Assembly: GCF_900155915.1 (NCBI RefSeq) | Contig: NZ_FTPO01000001.1 | Span: 1,918,318 to 1,982,317 of the forward strand | Length of the DNA stretch: 64,000 nucleotides | DNA from: Microbacterium sp. RU33B | GTDB lineage: Bacteria > Actinomycetota > Actinomycetes > Actinomycetales > Microbacteriaceae | Direction: 5' to 3' | The notes under the pieces: generated by a model | The model's database searches: none | What the model was told of the DNA's origin: nothing | The model's input: only the letters and a program-made list of their open reading frames with translations | Translations under genes and position numbers: made by a program | In this document: positions 21,008 to 27,988 of the stretch, piece after piece | How the letters are laid out: each line of letters opens with the position of its first letter | Position numbering within the stretch: the stretch's first letter is position 1

Positions 21008-21409
21008 TCAGGCGTCGCGGCGGTCGCCGACCTTCTTCTTGATGAACAGAGGCGGCAGCAGCCAGGTCGCCAGCGCCGTCACGAGCCACACGACGAGCGT
21101 GCCGATGATCCATGAGACGGGCCCGTCGATGCCGATGCCGGCCGCCGGGACGACCACGGCGATGAGCAGCGCGACGAACGTCGAGACAAGACCTATACCG
21201 CCCACCAGCGCGGGTGCGTGACGGCGCGCGATCTTGAAGATCCACGGCGCCAGGATCGACTGGAGCACCGCGAAGATGACGACGGCCAGCACGATGCCCC
21301 ACCAGTCGTTCCAGTGCAGGAAGAACCCGGGGAGGAGGAGGTCGGCCGCGAGGAGACCGAGGAACGCCGACACGACGAAGATCGCCGCACGGATGAAGAA
21401 CGTGATCAC
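21008..21409 (-). CDS. Phage holin family (four-helix) membrane protein
   Basis: This 133-residue protein has four hydrophobic helices (about 3-25, 35-55, 68-90, 97-118) with charged termini and FKIARRHAPALVGG in the middle loop. This is the pattern of the mycobacterial four-TM holin-like family, a widespread chromosomal group of unknown role and no sign of a prophage by itself. It starts with GTG. It lies 9 bases from the M23 peptidase stop on the same strand and may be co-transcribed with it. Confidence 0.75.
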   Translation of the reverse strand: MITFFIRAAIFVVSAFLGLLAADLLLPGFFLHWNDWWGIVLAVVIFAVLQSILAPWIFKIARRHAPALVGGIGLVSTFVALLIAVVVPAAGIGIDGPVSWIIGTLVVWLVTALATWLLPPLFIKKKVGDRRDA

Positions 21410-21418
21410 ACGGTGATC

Positions 21419-22279
21419 CTAGTTGTCCGCACCGGGGCGCACAGGCCAGTGCACGCTCTGGTCGCGCTCGGGAACCGGGGAGTCCACGAAGGCCAGCGGC
21501 AGACCGACCGCGATCCCCGGACGCGGACGATGCATGAGCTGCACGTGCAGGTGCGGCTCGGTCGAGTTGCCGGAGTTGCCGCACTCGGCGATCAGCTCAC
21601 CCGCCGACACGCGGTCGCCGACGGCCACCCGCACAGAGCCCTTCCGCAGATGCGCGATCGCCTGGTACCCGCCGCCGTCGAGCGCGATCACGATGACGTT
21701 GCCGAAGACGAATCGCCAGCCCAGGATGCCGCGGACGAAGGACTCCACGAAGAAGAGGGGAAGCAGGGACCAGCTGTTTCGACTGCGCCGATCGGCCGCG
21801 CGGTCGCGGACGACGACGACCTCGCCGTCTGCGCCCGCATGGACCGGCATCCCGAACGAGGGGAACTCCTCTGGCGCCATCGAGGCCCGTGCACCGCCGA
21901 AGCTCGGTCGCGGACGGTCAGCCGGCGTGTGGATCAGATCGATCGCCCAGGTCTGGGCGTACTGGTGCGTGCCGTGGCTCGGGATGCGGGTCGCAGGTGA
22001 GCTGAGCGCCGTCCACTCCCCCGCGGACGGCGCGACGATCGGCGCGACCGCACCGGGGCGTCCGAGGCCGAATCGGGCGAGGAGCAGGGCTGCGACGATG
22101 AGGAGGAGTCCGAGCAGCGATGCGAGAGCACGCACACGCTCCTCCACGATTCCGCTCGACGGCACCACACGCCACAGAGTGGCCGCCACGAGGAACGGCA
22201 CGGCGATCGCGACGAGCGGCCCACGGATGCGCGCAAGCACACGGGCGCCACGTCCTGGGGCCCGATACGTCGTCGTCAT
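21419..22279 (-). CDS. Membrane-anchored M23 (LytM-type) metallopeptidase
   Basis: This 286-residue protein has two N-terminal membrane helices (about 18-38 and 48-68) and a LytM-type domain. Zinc ligands are probably in HGTHQYAQTWAIDL and in PHLHVQL near the end; GMPVHAGADGEVV and the SAGELIAECGNSGNS segment are typical. M23 enzymes cut peptidoglycan peptides or other Gly-rich bonds. ATG was chosen for the GGAGGAG six bases upstream. It lies 116 bases downstream of the ArsR-type regulator on the same strand, so the pair is probably one unit, divergent from the SDP-like operon. It might take part in toxin processing or immunity, but this is inference. Confidence 0.85.
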   Translation of the reverse strand: MTTTYRAPGRGARVLARIRGPLVAIAVPFLVAATLWRVVPSSGIVEERVRALASLLGLLLIVAALLLARFGLGRPGAVAPIVAPSAGEWTALSSPATRIPSHGTHQYAQTWAIDLIHTPADRPRPSFGGARASMAPEEFPSFGMPVHAGADGEVVVVRDRAADRRSRNSWSLLPLFFVESFVRGILGWRFVFGNVIVIALDGGGYQAIAHLRKGSVRVAVGDRVSAGELIAECGNSGNSTEPHLHVQLMHRPRPGIAVGLPLAFVDSPVPERDQSVHWPVRPGADN

Positions 22280-22395
22280 GCTCTGCTCCTCCAGGTGTTG
22301 CGTGTTCGACTCCCGCACGAGGTCGCCTCTCATCTCGTCTCGCATCTTCCGCTCTTCCCTCTCGCCTGTGTCATCGGGCGCCGTGGCCTGGCCTG

Positions 22396-22899
22396 CTACG
22401 GCAACGCCGCGGCGAGCATCACGAGAACGGGCACGACACGCGACGCGGGCACTTCGTAGTGTCCGCGGCCCGCACTCTGCAGCCACCCGGCGCTCAGCAT
22501 GAGACGCAGATGGTGATGGAGCTGGCCCGTCGTACCGAGGCTCGGCAGATGGGCGAGTTCCGCGGTGGAGTTCGTTCCCATCAGAACGGCGTGCGCTATC
22601 GCGAGGCGCACGGGATGCGCCAGTGCGCTGATCCGCTCGGCCGCGTCGCTCCAGTCCCTTTCGAGCAGCGACGAGACCGGCGCGGCCTGCTGCCAGTCGA
22701 ACGTCGCGCCTGTCGGCAGAGCCACGGCGCCCAGGAGCATCACATCGCCCGCGTCATCCTCGATGCGTTCACGGAGACCTTCGAGTGCCCAGAACTTCGC
22801 CCGAGATCGGGCGCCGGCTTCACTCTGGCGGGCATCGAGGATCTCGAGGACGCGATCGAGCTTCTCGGAGACTCCCTCTAGGTCGTTCGTACTCGTCAT
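22396..22899 (-). CDS. ArsR-type winged-helix transcriptional regulator
   Basis: This 167-residue protein has a C-terminal winged-helix domain (about 88-155): AERISALAHPVRLAIAHAVL, then STAELAHLPSLGTTGQLHHHLRLMLSAGWL with the recognition helix rich in His, and a short wing RGHYEVP. The first 80 residues form a charged helical region of unknown role. No Cys metal site is seen. It is divergent from the SDP-like operon and upstream of the M23 peptidase. In B. subtilis the divergent sdpR is also an ArsR-family repressor, which makes this the natural candidate regulator. Confidence 0.82.
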   Translation of the reverse strand: MTSTNDLEGVSEKLDRVLEILDARQSEAGARSRAKFWALEGLRERIEDDAGDVMLLGAVALPTGATFDWQQAAPVSSLLERDWSDAAERISALAHPVRLAIAHAVLMGTNSTAELAHLPSLGTTGQLHHHLRLMLSAGWLQSAGRGHYEVPASRVVPVLVMLAAALP

Positions 22900-23075
22900 G
22901 ACGGAGATACTACGTGGAATCGAGCCGCAGTCAAAGATCTGGTGGTGATTATCTACGCTTTATCGAACTTCTCCGCACGATCCTTATTGACCATGTTTTA
23001 TCCGTTTGACAAGGGATTTGTCGCCTCTCACAGCAATCCCATCGGAGAGAACAATCTTTTCTTCTCCGGATTTGC

Positions 23076-23103
23076 TTGACTTCTGCTGGCGCATGCTTCT
23101 AAT
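23076..23103 (+). promoter_or_regulatory. Putative promoter of the SDP-like operon
   Basis: TTGACT (23076-23081) and TCTAAT (23098-23103) are separated by 16 bases, close to the vegetative consensus. They lie in a 277-base gap clearly richer in A/T than the rest of the window. Downstream, GAATTCC (23115-23121) and GGAATTC (23130-23136) form an inverted repeat in the predicted leader. AGGAG precedes the precursor ATG. Confidence 0.5.
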
Positions 23104-23176
23104 TTTCGTACGACGAATTCCCGTACTTCGGAATTCCGAACCCTCACCGGCACGTCAACCGATCAGGAGATCCATC

Positions 23177-23521
23177 ATGAAGCGTTCCATCGCATCCATC
23201 ACGGGCGGCGCCCTCGTCGCCCTCAGCCTGACCATCGCCTCCACGACGGGTGCGGTCGCCGCATCCGTGCCCGCCTCGACGACGGCAGCACCCGCGGTGA
23301 GCTCGATCGCCGCAGGGCAGGCGTTCGCCGTCGCTGCCGCCGCCACCGACGAGAAGGGGAGCGCCGCCACTCCTCAGGCCGTCCCCGCTGTGGTCGCCAC
23401 GGCGTTCCTCACGGGAGCGGCGAGCGCCGCAGGCGCCGCCGTCGGAGCCTGGGTCGCCGGCAAGGTCATCGGCATCTGGGCCGTCCAGGACGTCTCGGTC
23501 GACGTCACCGCATTCGACTGA
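23177..23521 (+). CDS. SDP-like secreted hydrophobic peptide precursor (candidate toxin)
   Basis: This 114-residue precursor has a signal peptide (MKRSIASITGG start, hydrophobic core, likely cut after AVAA at residue 29), a Thr/Ala/Pro linker, a charged DEKG site at 58-61, and a hydrophobic segment at about 69-103 rich in Ala, Gly and Val with two Trp and one Lys. The last eleven residues are acidic. There are no cysteines. In B. subtilis, SdpC is cut to a 42-residue hydrophobic killing peptide of similar composition. Identity with SdpC is not claimed; the call rests on composition and on the SdpA- and SdpB-like genes downstream. The start has AGGAG upstream. It could also be an unrelated secreted protein. 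Confidence 0.7.
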   Translation: MKRSIASITGGALVALSLTIASTTGAVAASVPASTTAAPAVSSIAAGQAFAVAAAATDEKGSAATPQAVPAVVATAFLTGAASAAGAAVGAWVAGKVIGIWAVQDVSVDVTAFD

Positions 23522-23527
23522 GCGCGA

Positions 23528-23558
23528 GGGGTGGACGCGGCACCGCCGCGTCCACCCC
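23528..23558 (+). terminator. Hairpin between precursor and maturation genes
   Basis: GGGGTGGACGCGG pairs perfectly with CCGCGTCCACCCC (13 bp) over a 5-base loop, then TTCTCCC. It lies 6 bases after the precursor stop. Partial read-through would give more precursor than processing proteins. Confidence 0.7.
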
Positions 23559-23612
23559 TTCTCCCGGCGCCTTCCCCACCACCGACACCCCTCTGTCCGC
23601 ATCGGAGTCACC

Positions 23613-24359
23613 ATGACCCAGCTCGCCGCTCCCCCCGACGTCGTCGCTGGCTCGCTCTCCGCAGCCGCGACACCTCGGTCCGGCCCTGCCCGCCGGCGCA
23701 TCGCGCCCCGCGTCGTCGTCGCCGGCGCGTGCGGAGTGCTCGCCCTGCACTTCGGGATCACCTTCCTGCATGTGGCCCCGCTCAATCCGCTCTCTCAGCA
23801 GTTCAGCGCCCTGGTGTCGACGTGGACTTCGCCGTTCTTCACCCAGAACTGGGAGCTTTTCGCACCCGACCCGGTGTCGCGCGACACCGGCGTCCTGGTG
23901 ACCGGCTCGATCGGGGGCGAGGAGATCGGTCGCTATCTCGACCTCAGCACGCCGATGCTCGAACGCAAGCTCCACAATCCGGTGCCCGACAACCTCCACT
24001 ACACGGTCTCGAGTGTGGGCCACAACATGCTCAGCGCTCGTCAGGATGTGATCCAGGACCCCACGGTGCTCGCCGAGCACCCGGATGCCGGTGACCAAGG
24101 TCTTGTGATCGACCCGGACGTTCTCGCCGATGCCCCGCAGGGGATCCAGGACGACTACGAGCGCACACTCGCGTCAGCCGTCGATCTGGCTGCGAATGCC
24201 CTGATGCGCGAGTACGGCGCGCAGCCCGACGCGGTCCAGATCCGCATCGTGACGCACGAATTCCCCCGTTGGTCGCAACGCGCCGACGCAGGTCTCGGCA
24301 GCGTCGTCTACAGCGACACCCCCTGGTTGGACATGAACGGAAGAGAGGTGTCCCGATGA
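23613..24359 (+). CDS. SdpA-like / DUF5819 family protein
   Basis: This 248-residue protein has one membrane helix near 33-53 (VVVAGACGVLALHFGITFLH) and then a soluble domain with FFTQNWELFAPDPVSRD, the family signature of DUF5819 and SdpA-like proteins. A long helical region rich in Asp and Ala follows, ending in VQIRIVTHEFPRW. In B. subtilis SdpA is needed, with SdpB, to turn secreted pro-SdpC into active toxin. The stop overlaps the next ATG (ATGA). Its position between a small secreted precursor and an HTTM protein supports the assignment. Confidence 0.8.
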   Translation: MTQLAAPPDVVAGSLSAAATPRSGPARRRIAPRVVVAGACGVLALHFGITFLHVAPLNPLSQQFSALVSTWTSPFFTQNWELFAPDPVSRDTGVLVTGSIGGEEIGRYLDLSTPMLERKLHNPVPDNLHYTVSSVGHNMLSARQDVIQDPTVLAEHPDAGDQGLVIDPDVLADAPQGIQDDYERTLASAVDLAANALMREYGAQPDAVQIRIVTHEFPRWSQRADAGLGSVVYSDTPWLDMNGREVSR

Positions 24360-25423
24360 TCACCCCGACGCGCCGCCCCCGGCGATCCGGCCTTCGCACG
24401 TCCGCGAACGCGTTCGTGGACTGGATGAGCGCCACGCGACACGGCACCCGCACGATGTCGATCGTCCGCATCGGCTTCGGCGCCATCACCACGCTGTTCC
24501 TGCTGGTCAACATGCCCGTTCGGGACCGTATCTGGGGGCCGGACGCGTCCTATACCTGGGACCTGTTCGCTCAGACCTCCCTCGAGGCCGGTCAGCCGTC
24601 GCTGTTCCTCCTCTCGGCCGGTTCGCTGTGGTCTGATGCGCTCTACCTCGCTCTCCTCGCGGTATCCATCCTGTTCACGCTCGGCTGGGGAGGGCGGGCC
24701 ACGACCATCGCGTTCTACGTGCTCCTCTGGTCGCTCCAGGTGCGCAATCCCCTGGCCACCAACGGCGGCGACAACCTCCTGCGCATCCTTCTCGTCTACA
24801 TGATGTTCGCCCAGGTCACCGCCCACTACTCCCTCGATGCGCTCCGCGCTCGTCGTCGCAGCGAACGGGGCACGCCTCCGCGGAGAAAGTCGATGTCGGG
24901 CACCGTCCTGCACAACGCGGCGCTGATCGCCTGCGTCGCGCAGGTGTGCGTGCTCTACTTCACGTCGGGCATGTACAAGATCCAGGGCGAGATGTGGCAG
25001 AACGGCACCGCGCTGTACTACATCCTCCGCACGGCCGAGTACAACTCGTGGCCCGAGATCACGGCGATGATCTATCAGTGGCCCGCCGTCGTCGTCGGCG
25101 CGACCTATGCCGCAGTCCTGGTGCAGATGTTCCTGCCGTTCGTCCTCCTGAATCGCACTCTCAAAGCGTTCCTCCTGCCGGCGGTCATGGGGATGCACAT
25201 CGCGATCGGCGTGCTCATGGGACTCCCCTTCTTCTCTGCGACCATGCTCATCGCCGATCTCTTCCTCGTCGGCGATCGCGATCTCCGTGCGCTCCGGGTG
25301 CGGCTGCGTGTGCTTCGCATGGCGGTTCGACGCCGGCTGAGTGATCGAACGATCCCTGCGGTGCGGGCGCCGCAGCCGCAGCCGCAGCCCGTCCATGAAT
25401 CTCACGCCGGGGCACGGCCGTGA
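24356..25423 (+). CDS. SdpB-like HTTM-domain membrane protein
   Basis: This 355-residue integral membrane protein has about eight helices and the HTTM (horizontally transferred transmembrane) pattern. Landmarks are ATRHGTRTMSIVRIGFGAIT near the first helix, NPLATNGGDNLLRILLVYMMF, and YFTSGMYKIQGEMWQNGTALYY. HTTM is the membrane part of vitamin-K-dependent gamma-carboxylase and is also the fold of SdpB. Only the membrane domain is present here. Both ends overlap the neighbouring genes by 4 bases, so it is tightly coupled to the SdpA-like gene and the oxidoreductase. The Arg/Pro/Gln-rich tail is cytoplasmic in all likelihood. Confidence 0.83.
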   Translation: MITPTRRPRRSGLRTSANAFVDWMSATRHGTRTMSIVRIGFGAITTLFLLVNMPVRDRIWGPDASYTWDLFAQTSLEAGQPSLFLLSAGSLWSDALYLALLAVSILFTLGWGGRATTIAFYVLLWSLQVRNPLATNGGDNLLRILLVYMMFAQVTAHYSLDALRARRRSERGTPPRRKSMSGTVLHNAALIACVAQVCVLYFTSGMYKIQGEMWQNGTALYYILRTAEYNSWPEITAMIYQWPAVVVGATYAAVLVQMFLPFVLLNRTLKAFLLPAVMGMHIAIGVLMGLPFFSATMLIADLFLVGDRDLRALRVRLRVLRMAVRRRLSDRTIPAVRAPQPQPQPVHESHAGARP

Positions 25424-26871
25424 CCGGCGCGCCCGACGCCATCGTCGTAGGCAGTGGCCCGAACGGGCTCGCGGCCGCGGTGACACTCGCTCACGCCGGT
25501 CTCGCCGTCACGGTCATCGAAGCCGCGGATCGAATCGGGGGCGGTCTTCGTTCCATCGAGGCGACGCTGCCCGGTGTCCGACACGACGAGTTCGCCGCAG
25601 TCCACCCCCTCGCCCTCGCGTCGCCCTTCTTCCGGGAATGGGGAGTGACGGATCGCGTTCCGTTCGTCGTGCCGGAGGTGTCCTTCGCTCATGCGCTCGA
25701 CGATCGATCGCTGATCGCCTACCGGGACCTCGAGCGCACCGTCCGGCGGCTCGGAACCAGCGGCCGGGGGTGGCGGCGCGCCCTCTCGCCCTTGGTGGAG
25801 CGGATCGATGCGCTGACGGCCCTTTCGCTCGGCTCGCTGCTCACCATCCCCGCATCGCCGTCGATGGCTGCCCGGCTCGCCCTGACATCTCTGGACTCTG
25901 CGGAAGTGTTCGGCCGGGGCGCCCTCCGCGGCGACGCCCGGACCCTGTTCTCCGGTGTCGCGGCCCATGCCGTCGGGATCGTGCCGTCGCTCGCAACGGC
26001 CGGAGCCGGCCTCGTCTTGGCAGCGCACGCGCACGCCGCGGGGTGGGGCATCCCGATCGGAGGATCGAGCGCGATCGCGGACGGCCTGGCTGCGGACCTG
26101 CTCGCTCACGGCGGGCGGATCGAGGTCGGGCACACCGTGCAGGATCTCCGTGACGTCCGCGCTGACGCCGTGCTCCTCGACGTCGCTCCCGCCGCACTCG
26201 CCGACATCGCGGGGGACGAGCTCCCCTGGCGGTACACCCAGGAGCTGCGACGCTTCGCGCACGGGGACGGCGCGGCGCGCATCGATCTGGTGCTCGACGG
26301 CCCGATCCCGTGGCGCGATCCCGAAGTGGGCGATGCCGCCGCCGTTCACCTGGGCGGAGACGCCCGAACGATCAGCGCCGGCGAGCGTGCCGTGGCTCAC
26401 GGCCGTGATGCCGACATCCCCTACGTTCTGCTCTCGCAGCCGAGTCGATTCGATCCGAGCCGGGCTCCCGGGGGCCATCACGTCGTGTGGGCCTACACGC
26501 ACGTCCCGCATGGCTCGTCGAGCGATCGCACCGAGGCGGTGCTCACCGTGCTCGAACGAGCCGCGCCCGGCATCCGGGACCGGATCATCGCGACGGCGCA
26601 CCGAAGCGCCCGGCAGTTGGAGGCCGCGAACCACAATCTCGTCGGCGGGGACATCGCCGGAGGAGCGATCACCGTGTCGCAGCTGCTGCGCCGGCCCACT
26701 CTGTCGTCAGAGCCCTGGCGGACCCCCACGCCGGGCCTCTATCTCTGCTCGGCATCGACGGCGCCGGGACCAGGGGTCCACGGGATGTCGGGGTGGCACG
26801 CGGCGCGCACCGCGCTGCGCGAGCGATTCGGGCTCGCGGCACCGTTCTCGCCCGAGAGTCGGGCAGCCTGA
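25420..26871 (+). CDS. FAD-dependent oxidoreductase, phytoene-desaturase-like
   Basis: This 483-residue flavoprotein starts with a dinucleotide fold, AIVVGSGPNGLAAAVTLAHAG, then VIEAADRIGGGLRS, and ends with PGLYLCSASTAPGPGVHGMSGWHAA, the pattern of phytoene-desaturase-like and amine-oxidase-like NAD(P)/FAD enzymes. Its GTG start overlaps the SdpB-like stop (GTGA), which places it in the SDP-like operon. B. subtilis sdpABC has no such enzyme. It may modify the peptide or a lipid; the reaction cannot be read from the sequence. It ends 14 bases before the convergent prfA stop. Confidence 0.85.
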   Translation: MTGAPDAIVVGSGPNGLAAAVTLAHAGLAVTVIEAADRIGGGLRSIEATLPGVRHDEFAAVHPLALASPFFREWGVTDRVPFVVPEVSFAHALDDRSLIAYRDLERTVRRLGTSGRGWRRALSPLVERIDALTALSLGSLLTIPASPSMAARLALTSLDSAEVFGRGALRGDARTLFSGVAAHAVGIVPSLATAGAGLVLAAHAHAAGWGIPIGGSSAIADGLAADLLAHGGRIEVGHTVQDLRDVRADAVLLDVAPAALADIAGDELPWRYTQELRRFAHGDGAARIDLVLDGPIPWRDPEVGDAAAVHLGGDARTISAGERAVAHGRDADIPYVLLSQPSRFDPSRAPGGHHVVWAYTHVPHGSSSDRTEAVLTVLERAAPGIRDRIIATAHRSARQLEAANHNLVGGDIAGGAITVSQLLRRPTLSSEPWRTPTPGLYLCSASTAPGPGVHGMSGWHAARTALRERFGLAAPFSPESRAA

Positions 26872-26885
26872 GCGAGCGGTGCGCG

Positions 26886-27965
26886 TCAGCCGTCCGAGCC
26901 GAGTGAGGCGAGACGCTCTTCTTCATCGGCGGCGACGCAGGACTCGATGAGGGGCTCGAGAGCACCATCCATCACCTGATCGAGGTTGTACGCCTTGTAG
27001 CCCGTGCGGTGGTCGGCGATGCGGTTCTCGGGGAAGTTGTACGTGCGGATGCGCTCCGAGCGGTCCATGCCCCGGATCTGCGACCGACGGGCGTCGGAGG
27101 CGGCGGCATCCCGTTCCTCCTGCTGCTTCGCGAGCAGGCGCGCGCGCAGCACGCGCATGCCGGCCTCGCGGTTCTGCAGCTGCGACTTCTCGTTCTGCAT
27201 CGAGACGACGATGCCCGTGGGCAGGTGGGTGATGCGCACGGCGGAGTCGGTCGTGTTGACGGACTGGCCGCCGGGCCCCGACGAGCGGAAGACGTCGATC
27301 TTGAGGTCGTTCTGATCGATCTGGACCTCCTCCGGCTCGTCGACCTCGGGGAAGACGAGCACGCCGGTCGTGGAGGTGTGGATGCGGCCCTGCGACTCGG
27401 TCGCCGGAACGCGCTGCACGCGATGCACGCCGCCCTCGTACTTCAGGTGCGCCCAGACGCCCTGCGCGGGGTCGGTCGATGAGCCCTTGATCGCGACCTG
27501 CACGTCTTTGTAGCCGCCGAGGTCGGATTCGTTGCGCTCCAGGAGCTCGGTCTTCCAGCCCTTCGAGGCGGCGTACTGCAGGTACATGCGCAGCAGGTCG
27601 GCGGCGAACAGCGCCGACTCGGCGCCGCCCTCCCCCGCCTTGACCTCGAGGATCACGTCGCGCGCATCGTCGGGGTCGCGCGGGATGAGCAGTCGCCGCA
27701 GACGCTCCTGCGTCAGGACGACCTGCTCCTCCAGCGCCGGCACCTCTTCGGCGAACGCCTCGTCCTCGCGGGCGAGCTCGCGCGCGGCTTCCAGATCATC
27801 GGATGCCGCGACCCAGTCCTCGTTCGCCTTGACGATGCGGCTGAGCTCGGCGTACCGCCGATTGACGCGTTTGGCGCGCGCCGCATCGGCGTGCACGGCC
27901 GGATCGGAGAGCTCTTCCTGGACGGCCTTGTGCTCGTCGATCAGTGCCCTGACCGACTCGATCAT
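26886..27965 (-). CDS. prfA: Peptide chain release factor 1
   Basis: This 359-residue factor ends translation at UAA and UAG. It has the tripeptide region [12 protein letters not shown] for stop recognition, the catalytic GGQ in [17 protein letters not shown], and the usual C-terminal [18 protein letters not shown]. The ATG at 27965 was preferred over an upstream TTG because AGGAG sits seven bases before it and the length equals the family norm. It follows rho by 23 bases. In M. tuberculosis rpmE lies between rho and prfA; no such gene is here. Confidence 0.97.
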   Translation of the reverse strand: MIESVRALIDEHKAVQEELSDPAVHADAARAKRVNRRYAELSRIVKANEDWVAASDDLEAARELAREDEAFAEEVPALEEQVVLTQERLRRLLIPRDPDDARDVILEVKAGEGGAESALFAADLLRMYLQYAASKGWKTELLERNESDLGGYKDVQVAIKGSSTDPAQGVWAHLKYEGGVHRVQRVPATESQGRIHTSTTGVLVFPEVDEPEEVQIDQNDLKIDVFRSSGPGGQSVNTTDSAVRITHLPTGIVVSMQNEKSQLQNREAGMRVLRARLLAKQQEERDAAASDARRSQIRGMDRSERIRTYNFPENRIADHRTGYKAYNLDQVMDGALEPLIESCVAADEEERLASLGSDG

Positions 27966-27988
27966 GCCGGTCTCCTGCGTGGACAAGC

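Noticed and set aside
21008..21409. Holin-family protein as a prophage trace
   Set aside because: No other phage gene is near; the family is common on actinobacterial chromosomes.
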